A DNA stretch of 64,000 bases from CFX5 sp023384495 (GTDB taxonomy: Bacteria; Chloroflexota; Anaerolineae; Caldilineales; Caldilineaceae), in contig JASNZV010000001.1 of assembly GCA_048499455.1 (NCBI GenBank), positions 1,116,001-1,180,000 of the forward strand. The letters run 5' to 3'. The notes under the pieces were generated by a model. The model was given only the letters and a program-made list of their open reading frames with translations, ran no database searches and was not told where the DNA came from. The position numbers were made by a program, and so were the translations under genes. This document shows positions 1 through 11,185 of the stretch, piece after piece; the first letter of the stretch is position 1, and each line of letters begins with the position of its first letter.

Positions 1-1277
1 GTGGGGTCGGTGCGGAGGCCATAGGCGGCCAGAATGCGCGCAACCGCGGCCTGCCCCGCAGCCTCATCCGCCGCGTGGACGACGCAGAGTGGGTCGCCCT
101 GTTTCACGGCGTCGCCCACCTTGGCGTTCACCATGACCCCAACTCGGTGGTCGATCGGGTCGTCTTTCTTGTGCCGTCCGCCGCCCAGGTCGACACAGGC
201 CAGGCCCACCTCGCGGGCAAGGAGGCTCTCCACATACCCATCGTGAGGAGCGGGCGCGGCCAGCGTGATCGGGGCGCGGGGCAATGCGTCCGGGTGCTCG
301 ACTTTGTGGGGATCACCGCCCTGCGCAACCACAAATTGGGTGAATTTCGCCAGCGCTTCCCCGCTTTGCACGGCGCGCGACAATTGCGCTTCCGCCTCAT
401 GGTGCGAATGGGCCTGCTTGCCCAGCAGCAACATTTCAACGGCGAGCGCCATGACCAACAACTGAAAATCGGGCGGCCCTTCGCCGCGCAGGGTGGCAAT
501 TGCCTCTTGCACCTCGAGCACATTCCCCACCGCGCGGCCCAACGGCTGCTCCATCTGGGTAATCAGCGCCACTACCTGGCGCCCCGCCCGCGCCCCAATG
601 GCGACCATCAGCCGCGCCAGGGCGCGCGCGCCGTCCAGCGTTTCCATGAATGCGCCGTGGCCGCACTTGACATCGAGCACAATCGCGTCGGCCCCGGCGG
701 CCAGCTTCTTGCTCATGATGCTGCTGGCGATCAGCGGCAAGCTGGGCACTGTGCCCGTGACATCGCGCAACGCATAGAGCGTCTTATCCGCCGGGGCCAG
801 GTTGCTCGTCTGGCCGGCGATCACCAGCCCGATGTCGCGGAGCTGGCGGCGAAAGTGCGCCTCGCTCAGGTTGGGGCTCCAGCCGGGGATGCTTTCCAGC
901 TTGTCGATGGTGCCACCGGTGAAGCTGAGGCCGCGCCCGCTCATTTTGCCCACGGGCAGGCCACAGGCGGCTACCATCGCGCCCACGGCCAGGGTGGTCT
1001 TGTCGCCCACGCCGCCGCTCGAATGCTTGTCGACGATGATGGTTCCTGGCGGCAGGCTGTCGTGGAGGTCGAACTGGTCGCCGCTGGCAGCCATGGCCTG
1101 GGTAAGCGTTGTGGTTTCCGCGTCGGTCATACCCTGAAAATAGATGGTCATGGCCCAGGCCGCCACCTGATAGTCGGGGATGTCACCGTGGACAAAGCCG
1201 TGTACAAAGAAGGTAATCTCTTCGGCGGTTAGCTCACCGCCATCGCGCTTTTTGACAATGATGTCGACTGCGTTCAT
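1..1277 (-). CDS. deoA: Pyrimidine-nucleoside (thymidine) phosphorylase, C-terminus cut by window edge
   Basis: The minus-strand frame from an ATG at 1277 stays open to base 1 and gives 425 codons of a family usually about 430-440 residues long, so only the extreme C-terminus is missing. The protein starts MNAVDIIVKKRDGGELT and carries the phosphate-binding signature KHSSGGVGDKT, then DVKCGHGAFM and a C-terminal alpha/beta domain ending in the DDPIDHRVGVMVNAKVGDAV region. The family reversibly phosphorolyses thymidine, and often uridine and deoxyuridine, to base plus (deoxy)ribose 1-phosphate in cytoplasmic nucleoside salvage. A GGAGGAAA ribosome site lies just before the start. Sequence alone does not separate thymidine-specific DeoA from the broader Pdp type. 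Confidence 0.93.
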   Translation of the reverse strand, partial: MNAVDIIVKKRDGGELTAEEITFFVHGFVHGDIPDYQVAAWAMTIYFQGMTDAETTTLTQAMAASGDQFDLHDSLPPGTIIVDKHSSGGVGDKTTLAVGAMVAACGLPVGKMSGRGLSFTGGTIDKLESIPGWSPNLSEAHFRRQLRDIGLVIAGQTSNLAPADKTLYALRDVTGTVPSLPLIASSIMSKKLAAGADAIVLDVKCGHGAFMETLDGARALARLMVAIGARAGRQVVALITQMEQPLGRAVGNVLEVQEAIATLRGEGPPDFQLLVMALAVEMLLLGKQAHSHHEAEAQLSRAVQSGEALAKFTQFVVAQGGDPHKVEHPDALPRAPITLAAPAPHDGYVESLLAREVGLACVDLGGGRHKKDDPIDHRVGVMVNAKVGDAVKQGDPLCVVHAADEAAGQAAVARILAAYGLRTDP

Positions 1278-1312
1278 CGTTTCCTCCGTGACTGACGACC
1301 AGGCGCGCGCGG

Positions 1313-1978
1313 CTAGGAATCGCCGCCCGACGAACCGCCGGATGTGCGTTTGAGGCTCTGCAACAGCACGCGGCCTGGCCCACGCAACCGAGTCATAAAG
1401 AACCCTTCTCCGCTAAAGAGAATGCGCCGGCAGCCACCCACGCCCTGGATGTCGTAATCAACATTGTCTGCAAAGGCGGCCAGGTTGCCGGTGCTGACAA
1501 GCATCTCTTCGCCGTCGGCCAGCGTGCGCTCATAGAAGTCGCCGCTGCCATGGATCAACACCATGCCGCGGCCCGAAATCCGTTGCAAAAAGAGCCCGGC
1601 GCCGCCAAACAGGGCTGCGCCGGCGCGGCGGGCAATCGTGACCGTAATGTCGACCTCGTCTCCCCAGGCGGCGAGAAAGGCGCCGCGCGTGGTCAACACC
1701 GGGCCGTCGGCCAGATCCCAAGTTGTAATGTGACCGGGCGAATTGGCGACCAGCGTTGCGTGTTGGCCGGCCTGGTCGGTGCTCAGATGGGTGAACGCCA
1801 TGCCTTCACCGGCCAACGAACGGCGGATGGCGCCGCCAACCCCCCCAGGAAGACGCAACTGCCACTGCACCCCCTGGGTGTAGCTCATCAACGAGCCTTT
1901 GGAGGCCCACACCGCTTCACCGGGTTCAAAGTCAAGCCGAGCATATTGGGCAATATCGCCGGCGATCGTATAGTGCAT
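1313..1978 (-). CDS. AIM24 / TIGR00266 family protein
   Basis: A 221-residue protein starting MHYTIAGDIAQYARLDFEPGE. The frame extends upstream, but this ATG has an AAGGAT ribosome site and the usual family start. It shows the AIM24 pattern: an early acidic segment, GEAVWASKGSLMSY, then repeated glycine-rich beta strands (GGVGGAIRRSLAGEG, FGGAGLFLQRISGRG, GPGRVLLQSLKR). Members form a beta-rich trimeric fold; bacterial function is not established and no catalytic residues are known. It lies 35 nt downstream of the phosphorylase start on the same strand, so it precedes deoA in transcription and may share its mRNA. Family assignment is firm and function is open. Confidence 0.88.
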   Translation of the reverse strand: MHYTIAGDIAQYARLDFEPGEAVWASKGSLMSYTQGVQWQLRLPGGVGGAIRRSLAGEGMAFTHLSTDQAGQHATLVANSPGHITTWDLADGPVLTTRGAFLAAWGDEVDITVTIARRAGAALFGGAGLFLQRISGRGMVLIHGSGDFYERTLADGEEMLVSTGNLAAFADNVDYDIQGVGGCRRILFSGEGFFMTRLRGPGRVLLQSLKRTSGGSSGGDS

Positions 1979-2097
1979 TGAGCTATCCTTTCTATGAATG
2001 GGACTTGTCGCGGATGTGCGACAGGTAATCACTACGCCACTACGGACAGCCGCCGTTTCGAGTCGCGGCTCGCATGTCAGCATGAGATCGGGTATAC

Positions 2098-2214
2098 TAT
2101 ACTCAAATCAGAATGAAAACCGGAATCTGAAATGCTCACGCCGGTTCCGTGAATCGGCGGTTCACGGAACCGCTTGGAGCACAAAAGTCTGGTTTTCATT
2201 CTGAACTCAGTATA
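2098..2214. repeat. Nested palindrome (large inverted repeat)
   Basis: Outer arms at 2098-2124 and 2188-2214 are near-perfect reverse complements, including CAGAATGAAAACC against GGTTTTCATTCTG, both flanked by TATACT/AGTATA. Inside is a perfect 12-bp inverted repeat, CGGTTCCGTGAA (2142-2153) and TTCACGGAACCG (2161-2172), around a 7-nt loop. It sits in the divergent gap between the AIM24 and SUI1 genes. It could be a palindromic miniature element or a transcribed hairpin; there is no T-run. Confidence 0.8.
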
Positions 2215-2218
2215 AAGT

Positions 2219-2292
2219 GCGGTTGCTTTGAAAACGCACATTGGGACTCGGCCAACGCGGCAAAGTGTTTTGCGTTTTCAAACAGAGCTGAG
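2219..2292 (+). repeat. Dispersed hairpin element A, copy 1
   Basis: Begins GCGGTTGCTTTGAAAACGCAC and ends GCGTTTTCAAACAGAGC, so TTTGAAAACGC and GCGTTTTCAAA form inverted arms around a variable centre. Near-identical arms recur at 25960-26037, and in reverse orientation with a diverged centre at 47161-47234. The element ends about 48 nt before the SUI1 start codon and may be part of that gene's 5' leader. Confidence 0.75.
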
Positions 2293-2339
2293 CAGAGGGG
2301 CGGCGCCATCACCGGCGTCACAAAACCGTGGAGCAAACC

Positions 2340-2696
2340 ATGACGGATAAAACGAGAAAGGTTGTCTATTCAACCGAGCCACCGCCCCCACCTGTGGCGA
2401 AGCCTGCGCCGCCCGCCCCGGGAAACCTGGCCGCGGCGATCCCGACCCGCCAGTTGAACAACCCTGTGCGTGTGTATCTCGAGCGCGCCGGGCGTGGGGG
2501 CAAGTCGGTTTCGGTGATCAAGGGCGTCCTGAGCCCGGCCCACGGCAAAGAAGCATTGGTCAAATTGCTCAAAACAAAACTGGGGACAGGCGGCGCCCTC
2601 AAGGGGGAGAATATCGAAATTCAGGGCGACCACCGCGACAAGATCGTCGCCCTGTTGAACGAACTGGGCTATCAGGTCAAGCGCGCCGGGGGATGA
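2340..2696 (+). CDS. SUI1/eIF1-type translation factor (YciH-like)
   Basis: A 118-residue protein. After a proline-rich N-terminal tail (about residues 1-40) it has one SUI1 domain with VRVYLERAGRGGKSVSVIKG, then GTGGALKGENIEIQGDHRDKI and a C-terminal GYQVKRAGG. This matches the basic loop and C-terminal IEIQGD..I..L...G pattern of the eIF1/SUI1 family, whose bacterial members (YciH) are thought to affect initiation fidelity on the 30S subunit. An in-frame GTG at 2328 would add four residues; I prefer the ATG, which has GGAG seven bases upstream. The gene stands alone, preceded by two hairpin elements. Confidence 0.88.
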   Translation: MTDKTRKVVYSTEPPPPPVAKPAPPAPGNLAAAIPTRQLNNPVRVYLERAGRGGKSVSVIKGVLSPAHGKEALVKLLKTKLGTGGALKGENIEIQGDHRDKIVALLNELGYQVKRAGG

Positions 2697-2713
2697 GGCG
2701 CAGCGGCTGACGT

Positions 2714-2995
2714 TTACGCCTGTTCCCACTGGCGGGGCATGGAGCCGACCAGCGCATTGTCGGCGTAACACCAGACCCAGTCTTCGCCGCGCTCGAACGA
2801 TTGCACCAGCGGGTGGCCGGTCTCGTGGAAATGACGCGTGGCGTGTTTGTTGGGTGACGAATCACAACAGCCCACATGGCCACAGATCAGGCAGATGCGC
2901 AGGTGTACCCAGCGGCTGCCCGTCTTGAGACAATCCTCGCACCCCGGCGCGCTCGGTGTGACATCTTGAATCTGGTCCAAATGTGTGCATTTCAT
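2714..2995 (-). CDS. UBP-type zinc-finger protein
   Basis: A 93-residue protein consisting almost entirely of one ZnF-UBP domain. Visible ligands include C3/H5, CEDC, then CLICGHVGCCDSS and the H/C spacing KHATRHFHETGHPLVQSF, followed by WCYADNALVG. In eukaryotes this fold binds the ubiquitin C-terminus or the histone deacetylase HDAC6 class. Free-standing bacterial members are common but their ligand is unknown. An AGGAGAAG ribosome site precedes the ATG. It is convergent with the SUI1 gene, with only 17 nt between the stops. Confidence 0.88.
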   Translation of the reverse strand: MKCTHLDQIQDVTPSAPGCEDCLKTGSRWVHLRICLICGHVGCCDSSPNKHATRHFHETGHPLVQSFERGEDWVWCYADNALVGSMPRQWEQA

Positions 2996-3315
2996 CTACT
3001 TCTCCTCTGCTGTGGTATCGATGGTTGGGGGGCGATCCGTTTATTGGGGGATTCAAATTGAAGGCGCCAGGGATCGCGGACACCCCGAACGGTGAAAATG
3101 GGGGCGTACAGCAGGAACACAGAGAACACCGAGGGGCCCAGAGGGCGCCCCCGGAGCACACAGAGGTTTTTCTCGGTGTTCTCTGTGCAATCTCTGCGCT
3201 CTGGTATGATGGATGCACAGCGCCGAACTCTGTGCATCTCTGTGTTGCGCTGTTCTGCCCGATTCTTACATCAGCATCGTTGCGATGGTAGGCAGGGTGG
3301 CGCGTCTATTGCCCG
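2996..3315. other. Intergenic gap filled by a dispersed repeat
   Basis: This 320-nt gap lies upstream of the zinc-finger gene. Most of it is element B (3078-3264). The short ORFs that cross it are translations of CACAGAGAAC-type repeats and are not credible genes. No clear promoter was recognised. Confidence 0.6.
3078..3264 (-). repeat. Dispersed element B, copy 1
   Basis: Read on the minus strand, it starts with GGGCAGAACAGCGCAACAC, passes through CACAGAGAACAC-type tandem units and a GC-rich core (GGGGGCGCCCTCTGGGCCCC), and ends ATTTTCACCGTTCGGGGTGTCC-like. The same modules in the same order occur at 31051-31194, and both end modules recur at 61036-61108. This shows a dispersed element with defined boundaries rather than simple low-complexity DNA. 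No ORF or transposase is visible. Confidence 0.8.
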
Positions 3316-4977
3316 TTATAGCTTTGCCAGGTATTCATGCACAAAACGCACCGCGATTGATCCCTCTCCCACCGCCGACGCCACCCGCTTGACAGAATTG
3401 GCGCGCACATCGCCCACCACAAAGATACCGGGTACACTGCTTTCCAGCAGGAACGGATCCCGTTTGAGCGGCCAGCCCTGCGGCGGCTTGCCATTGGTCA
3501 TCAGCTCCGGACCGGCCAACACAAAGCCGCGTTGATCCATCTGAACAACGCCCTGTAGCCACTGGGTGCTGGGTATTGCGCCGATAAAGATGAAAAGCCC
3601 GGCTGCGGCGCGCCGCGTCTCCTCGCCGGTCTTGATGTTACAGAGGGTCACTGCCTCCAAATGTTCTTCGCCGTGGGCCGCGGCGACCACCGTCTGGAAC
3701 TGCACGTCGATCTTGGGGTGCTCTTCAATGCGTGCGACAAGGTACTGTGACATCTTCTCGGCCAGCGATGCGCCCCGCACCACCATCGTAACCTGCTTGG
3801 CGTAATTGGCCAGATAGAGCGCAGCCTGGCCAGCCGAATTCCCAGCCCCCACCACAAAGACAGGCTGGTGTTGGCACGCCTGCACCTCGGTGAGCGATGC
3901 GCCGTAGTAGATGCCCGCGCCCGTCAGCCGTTCCGCATTGGGAACGGTCAGCTTTTGATAGTTTAGCCCCACCGCTACCACCAATGCATAGCTGGCGATC
4001 TCGCTGCCATCCGCCATTTGCACCATACGATAGGGCCCTTCCAGCCGGACGCCGGTCACCTCTTGGGGGGCCAACACCTCAACGCCAAAACGCCGGGCTT
4101 GCGTGGTTGCGCGCCGGGCCAGATCGCCCCCCGAGATGCCCGTAGGGAAGCCTAGATAGTTTTCGATCCGCGAACTGCTGCCCGCCTGACCCCCCGTAGC
4201 ATGTTTCTCGATCAGCACCGTGCGCAGCCCCTCGGACGCGCCATAGACGGCCGCGGCCAGCCCACCAGGCCCGCCGCCAACGATCACCAGGTCGTAGAAT
4301 TCCGATTCCGCCCGCCGGCGCAGCCCAACTCGTTCGGCCACATCGGCGGGGCTGGGCATGGTCATCACTTCCCCATCGGGCATCACCAGCAGGGGCAGTT
4401 GCTGTGTCTCCGGGGCGACACGCGCCCGCAGTCGGCTGGCTTCGGGGTCCAGTTCCACATCCAGATATTGATAGGGCACGTGGTTGCGGGCAAGAAAGTC
4501 TTTGAGATCGTGGGTCTGCGCCGACCAACGATGGCCGATGATACGAATCCCTTCATAGCCTGGCCGATAGCCACTTTGCCAATCGCTGAGTTGGTCGTCG
4601 AGCACAGGGTAGAGCTTCTCTTCGGGCGGGTCCCACGGCTTGAGCAAGTAGTAGTGGACGCCCGCGCTGTTGATGGCGTTGATGGCGGCCTCGGTATCGG
4701 CGTAGGCCGTCAGCAGGACACGACGCGCATCGGGGAAATAGGCAGCCGCTGCCGCGATGAATTCAACGCCGCTCATGGTCGGCATCCGCTGGTCGACCAG
4801 GAAGAGCGCAACGCTTTCGTTGCGCAATTGCAACTGGCGCACGGCCTCGAGCGCCTCTTCGCCCGACCCGGCGCGCAAGATCCGATAGTCATCCCCGTAT
4901 CGGCTGCGCAAGTCGCGCGCGATGGCGCGCAACACCTCAGGGTCATCGTCCACCGAAAAAATTACCGGTTTCGCCAT
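3316..4977 (-). CDS. Receiver domain fused to a thioredoxin-reductase-like flavoprotein
   Basis: A 553-residue fusion. Residues 1-125 are a response-regulator receiver (DDD near residue 10, phospho-acceptor D62 in FLVDQRMP, T90, K113). Residues 140-220 resemble a thioredoxin/glutaredoxin-like domain but have no cysteine pair. Residues 225-553 are a two-dinucleotide-fold reductase (GGGPGGLAAA for FAD, VGAGNSAGQAA for NAD(P)H). Where thioredoxin reductases have CATC, this protein has YYGASLTEVQAC, so the redox-active disulfide is absent. It is probably an FAD-dependent oxidoreductase under phospho-signal control with an unknown acceptor. An upstream TTG would add eight residues; I prefer the ATG. 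It lies 20 nt after the epimerase gene, so they are probably co-transcribed. Confidence 0.88.
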   Translation of the reverse strand: MAKPVIFSVDDDPEVLRAIARDLRSRYGDDYRILRAGSGEEALEAVRQLQLRNESVALFLVDQRMPTMSGVEFIAAAAAYFPDARRVLLTAYADTEAAINAINSAGVHYYLLKPWDPPEEKLYPVLDDQLSDWQSGYRPGYEGIRIIGHRWSAQTHDLKDFLARNHVPYQYLDVELDPEASRLRARVAPETQQLPLLVMPDGEVMTMPSPADVAERVGLRRRAESEFYDLVIVGGGPGGLAAAVYGASEGLRTVLIEKHATGGQAGSSSRIENYLGFPTGISGGDLARRATTQARRFGVEVLAPQEVTGVRLEGPYRMVQMADGSEIASYALVVAVGLNYQKLTVPNAERLTGAGIYYGASLTEVQACQHQPVFVVGAGNSAGQAALYLANYAKQVTMVVRGASLAEKMSQYLVARIEEHPKIDVQFQTVVAAAHGEEHLEAVTLCNIKTGEETRRAAAGLFIFIGAIPSTQWLQGVVQMDQRGFVLAGPELMTNGKPPQGWPLKRDPFLLESSVPGIFVVGDVRANSVKRVASAVGEGSIAVRFVHEYLAKL

Positions 4978-4997
4978 AGTCTCGTCACCCAAAACAC

Positions 4998-5939
4998 TCA
5001 ATCCTCAGCCGTCACTCGTTCGCGAAAATAGGCAATGGTTTGTTCAAGCCCGGCCTGAAGGGGGATAACCGGCTCCCAGTTCAGAATGCGCCGCGCCTTG
5101 GTGATGTCCGGGCGCCGCTGCTTGGGGTCGTCCACCGGCAGTGGTTCAAAGCGGATGCCGCCCGCGTTGCCCGTGATGGCGTTGATCCGCTCGGCAAACT
5201 CGCGAATGGTTAATTCGGTAGGGTTGCCAATGTTGACCGGCTCCACCTCGTCGCTCATCAACAGCCGGTAAATACCCTCGATCAGGTCAAGCACAAAGCA
5301 AAAGCTGCGCGTCTGGCTGCCGTCGCCATAGACGGTCAGCGGTCTGCCCGCCAACGCCTGGCTGATGAAGTTGGGCACCACACGCCCATCGTTGAGTCGC
5401 ATCCGCGGCCCATAGGTGTTGAAAATGCGCACGATGCGCGTATCCACACTGTGACTACGATGATACGCCATCGTCATCGCTTCGGCAAAACGCTTGGCCT
5501 CATCGTAGACCCCGCGCGGGCCAATTGGGTTGACATTGCCCCAATAGCTCTCTGTCTGCGGATGGACCATGGGGTCGCCATAGACCTCACTCGTGCTAGC
5601 CAGCAAAAAGCGCGCTCCCTTGTTGAGCGCCAACCCTAGGGCGTTGTGCGTGCCCAAGCTCCCAACCTTGAGCGTCTGAATGGGCAATTCCAGATAATCC
5701 ACCGGGCTGGCCGGACTGGCAAAGTGTAAAATGGCGTCCAACGGCCCTTTGAGGTATATATAGTTGGTAACGTTGTGATGAATAAAATGAAACCGGCGCT
5801 TGCCCGCCAGGTGGGCGATGTTGTCCGCACTGCCGGTGATCAGATTGTCCATCGCGATCACATCGTGGCCATCGGCCAGCAGACGGTCGCAAAGGTGGCT
5901 GCCAAGAAAACCGGCGCCGCCCGTAACCAAGATACGCAT
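4998..5939 (-). CDS. UDP-glucuronate decarboxylase-like SDR (UDP-xylose synthase family)
   Basis: A 313-residue extended short-chain dehydrogenase/reductase. The NAD-binding motif GGAGFLGSHLC is at residues 7-17, ASTSEVYGDP at 114-123, and the catalytic YxxxK is Y145-K149 (VYDEAKR). The phrases VRIFNTYGPRMRLNDGRVVPNF and YGDGSQTRSFCFVLDLIEG are typical of UDP-glucuronate decarboxylases, which make UDP-xylose for surface polysaccharides. A UDP-glucose 4-epimerase role is less likely. An AAAGGA ribosome site precedes the ATG. It is upstream gene of a likely two-gene unit with the receiver/flavoprotein; no other glycan gene is nearby. Confidence 0.87.
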   Translation of the reverse strand: MRILVTGGAGFLGSHLCDRLLADGHDVIAMDNLITGSADNIAHLAGKRRFHFIHHNVTNYIYLKGPLDAILHFASPASPVDYLELPIQTLKVGSLGTHNALGLALNKGARFLLASTSEVYGDPMVHPQTESYWGNVNPIGPRGVYDEAKRFAEAMTMAYHRSHSVDTRIVRIFNTYGPRMRLNDGRVVPNFISQALAGRPLTVYGDGSQTRSFCFVLDLIEGIYRLLMSDEVEPVNIGNPTELTIREFAERINAITGNAGGIRFEPLPVDDPKQRRPDITKARRILNWEPVIPLQAGLEQTIAYFRERVTAED

Positions 5940-6099
5940 AGGTGTTTGTCCTTTCGCCGTACAACCTGCTGCTCAAATGTGTGTTTGTGGGCCGCATGGG
6001 GTTTCAAAAGCCAGGCAGCCAGGGGATAATCTCCCCCTGTCATTATGCCATCGTTTTCACCTTTCGATGTTTTCAATTTGATTCAAATGATTGACAATT

Positions 6100-6822
6100 A
6101 TGTACCCAACCCTACCGTTTGGCCCACTTTCGCTGCCCACCGCCCCCTTTGCTATTCTACTTGCCGCCACGCTGGGTTTGGAGCTCAGCGGGCGCTACGG
6201 GCGACGGCTCGGTCTCCACGTCGATGATGTCTGGAATACCGGGCTGCTGGCCATGCTGGCCGGGCTGCTGGCCGCGCGCCTCTGGAACGTGGCGACGCTC
6301 TGGCCCATCTATATGGACGATCCGTGGCTGATCCTGAGTCTGCGCCCCGGTGGCTTTGCCCCGTGGCCCGGTTTTGTCGCCGCCCTCATCGTCGGCTACG
6401 CCAATCTGATCCGCCGCGCGCTAGACCCGGTGCGCATGGCCGCGGCCTATGCCGTGGGCGCAGTGGCTGCGGGCATCATCTTGAGCATTGGCGCATACCT
6501 CACAGGGGCTGTCGTCGGGCTGCCCAGTGATCAACCGTGGGCGCTTGCCTATTTTGGCGAGCTACGCCACCCTGCCGCGCTCTATCAGGCATTGGGCATG
6601 TGGCTGCTCTTTGTGGCGCTCTGGTTGCGCACAGGCCCTCTCCAGCCGGGGCGCACAGTGCTGCTGGCGGCGCTCGGTTACAGCTTGATCCGCCTCGCGA
6701 CCGACGCCTTTGTCGAGGACGCGGCGGTGATAGGGACATTTCGGGCCAGCCAGTTGGCAGCGCTTGCCGCAGCCCTGGCGCTTAGCCTCCTGCTGGCGCG
6801 CAGGCCAAACGCAACCGCGTGA
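6100..6822 (+). CDS. Divergent Lgt-like membrane protein
   Basis: About 240 residues, strongly hydrophobic, with roughly six to seven membrane segments. The block GLPSDQPWALAYFGELRHPAALYQA aligns by eye with the conserved GLPTDLPW...RHPTQLYEA region of prolipoprotein diacylglyceryl transferase. The upstream block PGGFAPWPGF resembles the Lgt GGL..HGG region. Where Lgt has the RIGCFLxGxCYG segment with an essential arginine, this protein reads SIGAYLTGAVVG. It is therefore an Lgt-family relative whose transferase activity is doubtful. An in-frame TTG at 6091 is an alternative start; neither start has a clear ribosome site. Confidence 0.7.
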   Translation: MYPTLPFGPLSLPTAPFAILLAATLGLELSGRYGRRLGLHVDDVWNTGLLAMLAGLLAARLWNVATLWPIYMDDPWLILSLRPGGFAPWPGFVAALIVGYANLIRRALDPVRMAAAYAVGAVAAGIILSIGAYLTGAVVGLPSDQPWALAYFGELRHPAALYQALGMWLLFVALWLRTGPLQPGRTVLLAALGYSLIRLATDAFVEDAAVIGTFRASQLAALAAALALSLLLARRPNATA

Positions 6823-7210
6823 GCCTCTTCGCATCCGTTGTCGCACCCACAATTTTCGTCTCCTCTGGAGTTGCAAAACCCAAAGACTACCCGGTTGACC
6901 AGGTAAATGACGCCCAAAGTGGCCGGTTGATTGTCGGCGTTTTGGGTTTATGGTAAAGGTGACTCTGGTCTATCTGTCGCAGCAGCGCGTCATAGTCTCG
7001 GCGCCAGGTTCGCTTGCCAGGAGGGTAGCATGGGCTCACCAGGGCGAGTCATCAGCGATGACAATTGGTGTGCCGCCCCTGATGCGCTCGCACGAACTTG
7101 AACCCTCAACGTTGTTACACCCCGGGTAAATCGGTCAGCACTACCTCCGCCAACTGCGCGCATGGCTGCGGCCTTCAGCGTAATCGTATCGCGCAAGGAG
7201 GTAGCAATCT
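6823..7210. other. Intergenic leader of the acetate/pyruvate/hydrogenase run
   Basis: This 388-nt gap contains a sigma70-like promoter (6927-6954), a 9-bp inverted repeat AAACCCAAA (6876-6884)/TTTGGGTTT (6941-6949), and direct repeats CCGGTTGA at 6891-6898 and 6923-6930. The last part is a roughly 250-nt leader ending in an AGGAGGTAG ribosome site. No ORF or RNA gene was recognised. Confidence 0.5.
6927..6954 (+). promoter_or_regulatory. Candidate sigma70-type promoter for acsA
   Basis: TTGATT, a 16-nt spacer, then TATGGT. The -35 box overlaps the second of two CCGGTTGA direct repeats 32 bp apart, an arrangement compatible with an activator or repressor site. This is prediction by eye only. 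Confidence 0.35.
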
Positions 7211-9019
<1,809 letters not shown>

Positions 9020-9118
9020 CGATTCGGTCGTGTTGCGTGTTGGGGAGCGCTAGCCCATCCGGCGGAGATGGTTGGTAAACCGGACCGGAACACGCAACAC
9101 AGATTGGAGGACAACCCG

Positions 9119-11177
<2,059 letters not shown>

Positions 11178-11185
<8 letters not shown>

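Noticed and set aside
75..1232. 385-residue plus-strand frame at the left edge
   Set aside because: It is antisense to a well-supported pyrimidine-nucleoside phosphorylase frame that is open to the window edge.
2862..3535. Several short frames with NTENTE- and SVFSV-like translations
   Set aside because: They are translations of the CACAGAGAAC tandem units of element B. The same kind of peptide appears wherever the repeat occurs.
7085..7125. Possible tRNA T-arm on the minus strand (GAGGGTTCAAGTTC)
   Set aside because: The flanking bases do not pair as a T-stem, and no anticodon or acceptor stem could be built around it.
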